From positions 1 through 33,441 of the forward strand of contig CAMAVQ010000029.1 of the NCBI GenBank assembly GCA_945861755.1: a DNA stretch of 33,441 bases. The letters are read 5' to 3'. The translations under genes and the position numbers were made by a program. The DNA is from Gemmatimonas phototrophica (GTDB lineage Bacteria > Latescibacterota > UBA2968 > UBA8231). The notes below the pieces were generated by a model. It did not search any database. It saw only the letters and a program-made list of their open reading frames with translations, and was not told the DNA's origin. Below, piece after piece: positions 8,653 through 15,362 of the stretch (the first letter of the stretch is position 1; each line of letters starts with the position of its first letter).

Positions 8653-9486
8653 TTGGCGACCTATATCCTGCGCATCAGTTGCCCCGACGAAAAGGGCTTG
8701 ATCTACCGCATTACCCAGATCCTCTACCAGCGCCAGTTGAACATCGTCGGCAACGACGAATTCGTCGATACCCAGCGGCAGTACTTCTTCATGCGCACCG
8801 AATTCGCCGGTGCCTGCCAGCCCGCAGAGCTCAAGGCGCAGTTGCAGCAGGCCATGCCGGCGGCCAATATCGAGTTGGACCAGCCGCGCCGGCGCGCGGT
8901 GGTGGTGCTGGCCACCAGCGAGTCCCACTGCCTGGGCGACCTGCTGCTGCGTCACGAGTACGGCGAACTGCAGGCCCAGATCAGGGCGGTGATCAGCAAC
9001 CGCGCTGACCTGAAGCCTCTGGCCCGCCGTTTCGAGCTGCCCTTCCACTGCGTCCCCAGCGAAGGCTTAAGCCGCGAAGACCACGAGGCGGCCCTCTTCC
9101 AGGTGATCGACGGTTATGCCCCCGAATACCTGGTGTTAGCCAAATACATGCGTATCCTCACCCCCGCTTTTGTGGGGCACTTTCCCTACCGCATCGTCAA
9201 TATCCATCACTCCTTCCTGCCGGCTTTCGTGGGGGCCAGTCCCTACCGCCAGGCCTTTGCGCGCGGGGTGAAGATCATCGGTGCCACGGCCCATTTCGTC
9301 GATGAGCAGCTGGACCAGGGCCCGATCATCGCCCAGAGCGTGATCCCGGTGGCCCACACCCACAGTGCCAGCGATATGGCCCAGGCTGGCCGCGACGTGG
9401 AGAAGGTGGTGCTGGCTCGGGCCCTCAAGTTGGTCTTCGAGGGCCGGATCTTTGTCAGCGGCAACCGCACCATCATCTTCGACTAG
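8653..9486 (+). CDS. purU: Formyltetrahydrofolate deformylase
   Basis: Hydrolyses 10-formyl-THF to formate and THF. The 277-aa product has the usual PurU length and order: an N-terminal ACT domain (residues ~1-80, beginning ATYILRISCPDEKGLIYRIT) and a formyltransferase-like hydrolase domain. The catalytic Asn-183, His-185 and Asp-221 are visible in VNIHHSFLPAF and EQLDQGPII. The start is a TTG directly after the PhyH stop; no ATG exists nearby and this start gives a complete ACT domain. The frame stays open far upstream inside the PhyH gene, but that part is an overlap shadow. Known roles are balancing the folate pool and supplying formate to PurT. Here the pairing with an oxygenase is the notable context. 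Confidence 0.93.
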   Translation: MATYILRISCPDEKGLIYRITQILYQRQLNIVGNDEFVDTQRQYFFMRTEFAGACQPAELKAQLQQAMPAANIELDQPRRRAVVVLATSESHCLGDLLLRHEYGELQAQIRAVISNRADLKPLARRFELPFHCVPSEGLSREDHEAALFQVIDGYAPEYLVLAKYMRILTPAFVGHFPYRIVNIHHSFLPAFVGASPYRQAFARGVKIIGATAHFVDEQLDQGPIIAQSVIPVAHTHSASDMAQAGRDVEKVVLARALKLVFEGRIFVSGNRTIIFD

Positions 9487-10505
9487 TTCAACGCCACCAG
9501 GTCCTCGAAGTACTTCCCGCAGTCGCACAGGGTCACGGGTAGCTGGCAGCGGTCTTCTAGTTCGTCGATGAGTTGGCGCACTGGCGGGGTGAGGTCTGCT
9601 TTGGTGCGGGCGTCGGTCACGGCTGGGTCGAGGTGGTCGCAGAAGGTGAGGGCGATCTGGGTGGGGCCGTTGAGCATCACTGCTTCCTCCAGGAGAGGCC
9701 AGGAGATGCCTGCGGCTTTGCGGCGGCGGCGGCCGGTGTTGACCCCGTATTCGGCGATGCCGCGCGCGTCTTCCTCGGCGGTCTCCAGTTGTAGGGGTAG
9801 GGGGCCAGTGCCGACCCGGCTGGGCAGGGCCTTGACCACCAGCACCACCTCCCGGATATGTTGCCAGTTGAGTCCCACGTCGTCGGCCAGGGCAGCGGTC
9901 GTGCAGTTGTCCGAGGTGCAGCAGGGATAGTCGCGGCTCAGGGCCAGGGAGAGCTGGGTGCCCTGGCTGCCTTCGACGACCACGCATTGGCCGGCGGCGC
10001 AGGCCTGGTTGAGTTCGCGGGCTACATCTGCGGTGTAATCGGCCAGGGCTGGGTCCTGCCCGGCCTGGGTGGCCCGCCGCAGGATGAATTCGGCGCGGGC
10101 CACGCCGGTGCCGCTGCCCACGCTGCCCACCAGGTCGCGCAGATGGGGGTCGTCGGCTTCGCGTTGGCGGTACTCGGGCAGGATGAGGGGGCAGCGGAAG
10201 TCCACCCGGGTCCGGTCCCTGAGCTGGTAGCCCGGATCGAGGGTGTCGAGTTCGGCGCGGAAGATCTCCGGGTCCACGGCCACCCCGCTGCCCACCCGGA
10301 TTTGGGTATCTGGGTGGAGAAAACCGCAGGGGAGTTGGCGGGTGCGGATGGGTTGGCGGTCGGCAAAGAAGATGCTGTGGCCGGCGTTGGTGCCGGTGCC
10401 GGCGCGGGCGCAGAAGGCGGCCTGGTGGCGCAGGGCCAAATGGGCGGCGATCTTGCCTTTGCCCGAATCGCCCCAGAAGGCGTCGACGACGATGATGGCG
10501 CTCAT
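9483..10505 (-). CDS. purA: Adenylosuccinate synthetase, short form
   Basis: Converts IMP, aspartate and GTP to adenylosuccinate in AMP synthesis. At 340 aa it is about 90 residues shorter than the common bacterial enzyme and close to the length of archaeal PurA and phage PurZ homologues. The catalytic P-loop reads WGDSGKGK (Asp-13, Lys-16) instead of the usual GDEGKGK; Asp and Lys are kept. NAGHSIFF supplies the general-acid His-43. VEGSQGTQLSL is the IMP-binding loop, and VNTGRRRRKAAG matches the arginine-rich GRRRRTGW region. Start ATG 10505 with GGAGG upstream. It converges on purU with overlapping stops and is divergent from a LysR gene. Whether it is the housekeeping copy cannot be told from here. 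Confidence 0.85.
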   Translation of the reverse strand: MSAIIVVDAFWGDSGKGKIAAHLALRHQAAFCARAGTGTNAGHSIFFADRQPIRTRQLPCGFLHPDTQIRVGSGVAVDPEIFRAELDTLDPGYQLRDRTRVDFRCPLILPEYRQREADDPHLRDLVGSVGSGTGVARAEFILRRATQAGQDPALADYTADVARELNQACAAGQCVVVEGSQGTQLSLALSRDYPCCTSDNCTTAALADDVGLNWQHIREVVLVVKALPSRVGTGPLPLQLETAEEDARGIAEYGVNTGRRRRKAAGISWPLLEEAVMLNGPTQIALTFCDHLDPAVTDARTKADLTPPVRQLIDELEDRCQLPVTLCDCGKYFEDLVALN

Positions 10506-10624
10506 GGGAGACCTCCAGATTTTAACGGTGATAGAACAGATCCAGAAGTGATAGTAGGCGATTTATGGAATAAGTAAAATTGATCTATATAATTCACTGA
10601 ATGAGTAACAATCATGGAGATGGT
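10506..10624. promoter_or_regulatory. Divergent purA / lysR intergenic region with paired GTGATAG repeats
   Basis: This 119-bp AT-richer spacer separates the two divergent starts. On the plus strand a perfect TATAAT (10588-10593) lies 32 nt before the LysR start. GTGATAG occurs twice as a direct repeat (10528-10534 and 10548-10554), 20 bp apart, i.e. on the same DNA face. The second copy overlaps a weak minus-strand -10 candidate (TACTAT) for purA. LysR proteins usually bind in such divergent regions, but these copies are direct repeats, not the dyad T-N11-A typical of the family. Confidence 0.45.
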
Positions 10625-11512
10625 ATGGACTTCTACCAGTTGCGCAGTTTCTGCGAGATCGCCAGGCAGGGCAGTTTTACCCGGGCGGCGGACAAGCTCT
10701 TTCTCACCCAGCCGGCCCTCAGTTTGCAGGTGAAGGCTTTGGAGGAGGAATTGGGGGAAGCACTTTTCGAGCGGGTGCCCAACCGCTTGCGGCTGACGGT
10801 GGCAGGTGAGTTGCTCTGCGGCCACGCCCAGGCGGTGCTGGCACGCTTGGAGGTAGCGCGGGGGGAAATCAGCGCTTTGCGGCAGGAGTTGCGGGGCCGG
10901 CTGGTGATGGCCACCAGCGACACCAACTGCACCTATGTGTTGCCCAGGGTATTGCAGGCCTTTAGGGAAAAATACCCGCAGGTGGAGATCGAGATCCGCA
11001 ACAAGATGTCGCCGGAGGTGGCCCGCCTGGTGCTGGATCACGAAGTGGATCTGGGCCTGGTTACCCTGCCGGTGAAACACCGGGACCTGGTGGCTGAGGA
11101 GTTGTTCGCCCGCCAGGACGTGATGATCTGCCCGCCGGGGCACCCGCTGGCGACAAAGAAAAAGGTGCGGCTGCAGGAGGTGCTGAAGTACCCGCTGCTG
11201 GCCTTGGAGCAGGGCAGCACCAGCCGCCGTTTTTTGGAGGAGGCCTGCCGTCAGGAGCAGTTGGAATTACATACGATCATGGATCTGGGCAGTATCGAGG
11301 TGCTCAAGCGCTTCGTCGAGATCGGGATGGGCTTGGCGCTGGTGCCGCAGGTGGCGGTGGCCGAGGAGGTGGCGTCAGGGCGGTTGCTGGCCATCGAGGT
11401 GCGCGGGTTGCCGCGCCGTGCCGTCGGTCTGGTCGAACACCGGGGACGCCGGCGCTCGCCGGTGGTGGCGGCTTTTGTGGAGTTGCTGAAAGAGCGGGTG
11501 GGGGAGGTGTAG
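10625..11512 (+). CDS. LysR-family transcriptional regulator
   Basis: 295 aa with an N-terminal winged helix-turn-helix (residues 1-60, MDFYQLRSFCEIARQGSFT ... LFLTQPALSLQVKALEEELG) followed by the two-lobed substrate-binding-like effector domain (residues ~90-290). The ATG at 10625 gives the standard LysR N-terminus with GGAGATG just upstream; an ATG eight codons earlier is less likely. It is divergent from purA with a shared promoter region, so it may control purA and perhaps the purU side, although LysR effectors are very diverse. The C-terminal effector pocket gives no clear ligand clue. Confidence 0.92.
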   Translation: MDFYQLRSFCEIARQGSFTRAADKLFLTQPALSLQVKALEEELGEALFERVPNRLRLTVAGELLCGHAQAVLARLEVARGEISALRQELRGRLVMATSDTNCTYVLPRVLQAFREKYPQVEIEIRNKMSPEVARLVLDHEVDLGLVTLPVKHRDLVAEELFARQDVMICPPGHPLATKKKVRLQEVLKYPLLALEQGSTSRRFLEEACRQEQLELHTIMDLGSIEVLKRFVEIGMGLALVPQVAVAEEVASGRLLAIEVRGLPRRAVGLVEHRGRRRSPVVAAFVELLKERVGEV

Positions 11513-11557
11513 ACCTCTGGCCCCGGAGGACCAGAGGTCTGGAGGTTATTGTTTTTT
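11511..11557. terminator. Intergenic hairpin between convergent lysR and gnd
   Basis: A perfect 10-bp inverted repeat AGACCTCTGG / CCAGAGGTCT (11511-11520 and 11531-11540) has a 10-nt GC-rich loop. It starts within the LysR stop codon and is followed by TTATTGTTTTTT on the plus strand. It probably ends both convergent transcripts. The T-run starts several bases past the stem, so the plus-strand terminator may be weak. Confidence 0.55.
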
Positions 11558-12451
11558 GATGGCGTGGCCGCCGAACTGGTTGCGCATGGCAGCCAGTAGG
11601 CGGTCGGCGTAGGATTCGCTGTCGCGCGAGCGGAGCCGGGTGATGAGGGAGAGGGTGATGACTGGAGCTGCTACGTCCAGCTCGATGGCCTCGGCCACGG
11701 TCCAGCGGCCCTCGCCTGAGTCGGAGACGTACGGGGCGATGTCCTTGAGATCCTGGTCGTGGGCAAGGGCGTCGACGGTCAGGTCCAGCAGCCAGGAGCG
11801 CACCACCGAGCCGTGTTGCCAGATCTGCGAGATCTGGTGCAGGTCGAGGCTGAAGGCTTCCTTCTTCTTCATGATGGCAAAACCCTCGGCATAGGACTGC
11901 ATCATGCCGTATTCGATGCCATTGTGGACCATCTTGGTAAAGTGGCCAGCGCCGCTGGGCCCCACACGCCCCCACCCCCGATCGGCAGCCGGGGCGAGGG
12001 TCTCGAAGAGCGGGCGCAAGTGTTCGACCGCCGCCGGTGCCCCGCCGACCATCAGGCTGTAGCCCTCCTTCAGACCCCAGATCCCGCCGCTGGTGCCCAC
12101 GTCGACATAGTGCAGGCCCTTGGCCTCGAGTTCGGCGCCGCGGCGCACGGTGTCCTTGTAATTGCTGTTGCCCCCGTCGATGATGGTGTCGCCCTTGGCC
12201 AGCAGACCGGCCAGAGTCTGCACCGTCTTCTCAGTGGGGTCGCCGGAGGGCACCATCACCCACACGGCGCGCGGGGCCTGCAACTGGCTTACCAGATCCT
12301 GGAGGGAGGTCGCCGGGCGGGCGCCGGAGGCCGCGGCGGTCTTCACTGCTTCGGGGTTGGGGTCAAAAGCCACCAACTGGTGGCCGCCCTGGAGCAGACG
12401 GGTGGTCATATTGCCGCCCATTCTGCCTAAGCCGATCATGCCGAGTTGCAT
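11546..12451 (-). CDS. gnd: 6-phosphogluconate dehydrogenase, decarboxylating (short form)
   Basis: Oxidatively decarboxylates 6-phosphogluconate to ribulose 5-phosphate. The 301-aa product belongs to the short (~300 aa) 6PGDH branch, in contrast to the ~470-aa enzyme of enterics. It has an N-terminal Rossmann motif (GMIGLGRMGGNM), the substrate-binding IDGGNSNYKDTVRR and DVGTSGGIWGL segments, the catalytic-lysine segment GAGHFTKMVHNGIEYG, and an all-helical C-terminal domain. The ATG at 12451 follows AAGGAAGG and yields a normal N-terminus; the 45 codons that can be read upstream are non-homologous. It uses the product of GntK (2146-2649). The two genes are 9 kb apart, so they are not co-transcribed. 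Confidence 0.94.
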   Translation of the reverse strand: MQLGMIGLGRMGGNMTTRLLQGGHQLVAFDPNPEAVKTAAASGARPATSLQDLVSQLQAPRAVWVMVPSGDPTEKTVQTLAGLLAKGDTIIDGGNSNYKDTVRRGAELEAKGLHYVDVGTSGGIWGLKEGYSLMVGGAPAAVEHLRPLFETLAPAADRGWGRVGPSGAGHFTKMVHNGIEYGMMQSYAEGFAIMKKKEAFSLDLHQISQIWQHGSVVRSWLLDLTVDALAHDQDLKDIAPYVSDSGEGRWTVAEAIELDVAAPVITLSLITRLRSRDSESYADRLLAAMRNQFGGHAIKKQ

Positions 12452-12600
12452 GCCACGCCTTCCTTTCTGAAAGAGACGAATGAGGTTGCCAGAAAGGTAG
12501 GGCGTCAGGAGAAAAACCACAAGGCTGAAACCTCGCTTGAGGGGACGGGGCGGGTGGGCTATCTTCTCAGAGTAAAGACCCCTCATCAGGAGTTGGCGAT

Positions 12601-13182
12601 ATGGATTTCCCCAAACGTCCTTTCGACGTGTACGAACGCCTCACCAAACTGGACATCGACCTGGGCAAGAAGGAAGAAGTCCTGCCCGCACCCAAAGGCC
12701 GGCGCATTTGTATGGCCACCTTCACCCCGGCGGGGCTGATTTTCACCTCGGGTACCGGCGGCGGCACTGGCCCGGTGACCAACGCTCCAGAGGACGTGGA
12801 GGCCGGGTACGTGGCGGGCCGGGAGGCAGGCATCAAACACCTGCGCATCCTGCACTGGGCCCTGCATCCCTTTGGCACGTTGAATGATATTTGGTACTGC
12901 GTCAAATGCATCGGCATGGTCAACTCCCACGGCGGCGGGGCTTTTACCCAGTCGCCCCGAGTGGTGGACGGGTACACCAAGGTCTTCCACGACGCGCTGG
13001 GGGGGCCGCTCTCGGAGTGGGCTGTGGAGGGCATGGATCAGTCGCTGGGGGGCTGGCACACCCGCAGCGCGGTGGCTGGCTTTGACCTGCCGGGTAATTG
13101 CCGCATCGAGCCGGAGATGATCGTGCAGATCGACCCCGACCTAGCCTTGCGCATCATCCGCCAGCGCGGTCCGCACTGCTGA
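12601..13182 (+). CDS. RidA (YjgF/YER057c/UK114) family protein
   Basis: 193-aa member of the RidA-like trimeric barrel fold. Known members hydrolyse reactive enamine/imine intermediates; others serve catabolic pathways. The family pattern is seen as RICMATFTPAGLIFTSG, the helical EDVEAGYVAGREAGIKHL stretch, VKCIGMVNSHGG, the Arg-bearing GWHTRSAVAGFDLP, and the closing CRIEPEMIVQID with its conserved glutamate. It is longer than the usual 125-160 aa, mainly through inserts around residues 45-60 and 125-145. The ATG at 12601 follows CAGGAG. A small unknown gene follows 10 nt later, probably co-transcribed. The substrate is not inferable. Confidence 0.8.
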   Translation: MDFPKRPFDVYERLTKLDIDLGKKEEVLPAPKGRRICMATFTPAGLIFTSGTGGGTGPVTNAPEDVEAGYVAGREAGIKHLRILHWALHPFGTLNDIWYCVKCIGMVNSHGGGAFTQSPRVVDGYTKVFHDALGGPLSEWAVEGMDQSLGGWHTRSAVAGFDLPGNCRIEPEMIVQIDPDLALRIIRQRGPHC

Positions 13183-13192
13183 AGAGGATGCC

Positions 13193-13408
13193 GTGGAACT
13201 CTACACTGAGGGCGAAATCTGGTACCTGGCGGGGGAGGGTGAGGCGAGTGTATGGCGCTGGCGGCGGGAGGGTGAGGCGTGGGCCCTAGATCGGGCCACG
13301 TTATCCTCAGGGGCAGTGCGGGCACGGCTGGAGGAATTACCCGCCAGCCTGCAGGAGGAACTGCTGGCTTTTGCGGCCCGGGCCGCCGCCATGGGCACTC
13401 AGTCCTGA
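13193..13408 (+). CDS. Small conserved-looking hypothetical protein
   Basis: 71 aa from a GTG start preceded by GAAGAGG at good spacing, 10 nt after the RidA-family stop. The first half is rich in Glu/Trp and predicted beta (MELYTEGEIWYLAGEGEASV); the second half looks like a helix with a Leu/Glu pattern. No signal peptide, membrane segment or known motif is seen. Coding status rests on ribosome-site placement and operon spacing. Function unknown. Confidence 0.6.
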   Translation: MELYTEGEIWYLAGEGEASVWRWRREGEAWALDRATLSSGAVRARLEELPASLQEELLAFAARAAAMGTQS

Positions 13409-13415
13409 GCCCTGC

Positions 13416-13718
13416 TCACAGGTTGAGGACGGAGTTGTGGGTGCCGAAGGCGTTCATGCAGCGTTCTTCGCAGGCCGGATCTTCCTGCCATTCGCCGTTG
13501 ACGACGAAGCGGTATTCGTGGGAACCTGTCGGCAGGCTGAGGGCTACCTTCCAAATTCCTTTCTTGTCCTTCTTGAGCGGATGGCCTTCCGGGTTCCAGT
13601 TGTTGAAGGTGCCGGCGACGAACACTTCCTGAGCTTCGGGGGTGTCCAGGGAAAAGGTGTGGCGCTTTTTTTCCAGTTTAGGAGCCGGGGTCTTCTTGGC
13701 TTTGGGGGCGGTGGCCAT
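13416..13718 (-). CDS. Stand-alone CBM48 / isoamylase N-terminal-like (glycogen-binding) protein
   Basis: 100-aa protein with a ~25-residue Lys/Pro/Ala-rich N-terminus and one early-set immunoglobulin-like fold. EVFVAGTFNNWNPEGHPL, GIWKVALSLPTGSHEYRF and VVNGEWQEDP are the hallmark strands of CBM48/AMPK-beta glycogen-binding modules. No catalytic domain is attached and there is no signal peptide, so it should be a cytoplasmic glycogen- or glucan-binding accessory. The ATG at 13718 follows AAGGAG; a start seven codons earlier lacks one. It converges with the small gene at 13193 with only 7 nt between stops. Glycogen genes are not seen nearby. Confidence 0.85.
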   Translation of the reverse strand: MATAPKAKKTPAPKLEKKRHTFSLDTPEAQEVFVAGTFNNWNPEGHPLKKDKKGIWKVALSLPTGSHEYRFVVNGEWQEDPACEERCMNAFGTHNSVLNL

Positions 13719-13754
13719 GGCAGTGCTCCTTGGCGACAATTGGTAGTGCTGAAT

Positions 13755-13825
13755 ACGCAGCTGAATAGCTGCGTGCGTTTAAATACATCTTTGAATACTT
13801 CTTAGTACTACTTCTATAAAAGAAG
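13755..13825 (+). promoter_or_regulatory. AT-rich leader with two hairpins before the secreted EEP gene
   Basis: A perfect 8-bp stem with a 4-nt loop, ACGCAGCT-GAAT-AGCTGCGT (13755-13774), is followed by an AT-rich stretch. A second small inverted repeat, CTTCT/AGAAG (13811-13815 and 13821-13825), abuts the ATG at 13826. The second would include the ribosome-binding purines if folded. It could be an operator or RNA element; nothing here proves either. Confidence 0.3.
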
Positions 13826-15340
13826 ATGATTTACTACTCAGATAAAGTCAACCCAAAATGGGTCCACGGTACCCTGGCCGCATTGGTCCTGCTGGGGCTC
13901 TGTGCCCTGCCGGTCCGGGCCGAACGCGTGCGGGTGGCCACCTACAACATCAAGTTTTTCTCGATCCGCCACTCGCCCTGCGGTCGTCTGCCGGTGGAGG
14001 ACGTGCGCACCCAGGGTACGCGCCTCGAAAAGCTGCGGGAGGTGATCCGCCTGCTCGACGCCCAGGTAATCGGGTTGGAGGAGATCGACGACCGGCAGGC
14101 GCTGGAGCAACTTTTCGATCCGAAGCAGTGGACCCTGGTCATCGACGACGACAGCAAGGACTGCCAGGACGTGGCCCTGGCGGTGCGCCACCCCCTGAAG
14201 GTGCGCGGCTTCACTCCGCCGGATTTCGACGCCGATGAGGGCAATTTCCTGGCAGCGGGGGAAGCGGACGAATTCTTTCCCCGGCGGCGGGACCTGCTGG
14301 CGGTGGAGGTGGAGACTGCGGGGGGGCACCGGATGTGGGTGCTGGTCCACCATGCCAAGTCGCGGGCCGAGGGCCGGGCCGACAGCGACGAGCGCCGCGC
14401 CGGGGCCGCCCAGCGCATCGTCGCCCTCCTCCGAGACCGTCTTGGGGACCAGCCCCTGGCGCTGGTGGGGGATTTCAACGACAGCCCGGACGACCGCGCC
14501 CTCAACATTCTCGAGAACGGCGATGCCCACGCCGAAGCGCTGATGGAGGACGAACCAGATACCTTTCTGGGCAATCTCACTGAGCCGCTCTTCGCCGCCG
14601 ACCTGGTCAGCTTTGGCAGAAACTCGGCGAACATCGACGGGAATCGCGTGGTGACCGTGGCGCCGGGGACGCGCCAGCGCAACTTTGAACTGCGCCACAC
14701 CAACATGAACACCGGCGACCTGCTCTTCGATCAGATCCTGGTCTCGCCCGAACTGGCTTCTGCTTACGTCAAAGGCTCGGTCCGCATCTTTGACCAGCCG
14801 GTGGCGGTGCGGGGCAACGATCGGGACCGGGCTTCGGACCACCTGCCGGTGTACGCCGACTTCGACTTTGCCGGCCAACCGGCGGCGGTGTCCGCTGCCA
14901 TGGTGCCGGCGATCCCGGTGCCGACGCTTCCGGTCCGGCCGGTGGTCCCGCAGGTCACCGTGCCTTCCCCGGTGGCGCCCCAGGTGCTGGCCCATCCGGT
15001 GGTCCAGGGGGCAGGGGGCCTGCGCATCGCCGTTCTGCTCCCCGATCCGGAGGGGGCGGATGAGGGCCAAGAGCAGGTCACCCTGGAGAACACCTCGGCA
15101 GTGGTCGTGGCGCTGAAAGGCTGGAAACTGCGCGATCGTTCGGGCAAGGAGTATCTGTTGAGCGAGAGTCTCAAAGCCGGCCACCAACTGGTCCTCACCC
15201 TGCCGGCCGGCACCCTGTCCCTCAACAACGCGGGGGACGAGGTGGTGCTGATCTCGCCCCAAGGGCAGGAGCGTCAGCGGGTCAGCTACAAGGCCGGCCA
15301 GGTGAAAAGTGGCAAGCCCATCGTCTTTACTTCCCGATGA
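13826..15340 (+). CDS. Secreted endonuclease/exonuclease/phosphatase-family protein with C-terminal lamin-tail domain
   Basis: 504 aa. An N-terminal signal peptide (hydrophobic residues ~15-30, likely cut after PVRA) precedes an EEP metal-dependent phosphoesterase domain (~35-350). It shows VATYNIKFFS, GLEEIDDRQ (metal-binding Glu), LVHHAKSRAEG, LVGDFNDSPDD and the closing SDHLPVYADFDF. A Pro/Val-rich linker (~355-395) leads to a lamin-tail (LTD) beta-sandwich (~398-495: QEQVTLENTSAVVVALKGW, LNNAGDEVVLISPQGQ). Such proteins are extracellular or periplasmic nucleases or phosphodiesterases; LTD is thought to help attachment. The start ATG 13826 gives the signal peptide directly, although its ribosome site is weak (AAAAGAAG). 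It is followed at 22 nt by the esterase operon but may be a separate unit. Confidence 0.88.
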   Translation: MIYYSDKVNPKWVHGTLAALVLLGLCALPVRAERVRVATYNIKFFSIRHSPCGRLPVEDVRTQGTRLEKLREVIRLLDAQVIGLEEIDDRQALEQLFDPKQWTLVIDDDSKDCQDVALAVRHPLKVRGFTPPDFDADEGNFLAAGEADEFFPRRRDLLAVEVETAGGHRMWVLVHHAKSRAEGRADSDERRAGAAQRIVALLRDRLGDQPLALVGDFNDSPDDRALNILENGDAHAEALMEDEPDTFLGNLTEPLFAADLVSFGRNSANIDGNRVVTVAPGTRQRNFELRHTNMNTGDLLFDQILVSPELASAYVKGSVRIFDQPVAVRGNDRDRASDHLPVYADFDFAGQPAAVSAAMVPAIPVPTLPVRPVVPQVTVPSPVAPQVLAHPVVQGAGGLRIAVLLPDPEGADEGQEQVTLENTSAVVVALKGWKLRDRSGKEYLLSESLKAGHQLVLTLPAGTLSLNNAGDEVVLISPQGQERQRVSYKAGQVKSGKPIVFTSR

Positions 15341-15362
15341 AGTATCATCCAAAGGAGGAACC

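Noticed and set aside
9483..10505. PurZ-type (2-aminoadenine) synthetase instead of PurA
   Set aside because: The length fits, but the catalytic Asp of the P-loop is retained, and I recall PurZ enzymes as altered at that position; kept only as a question in the findings.
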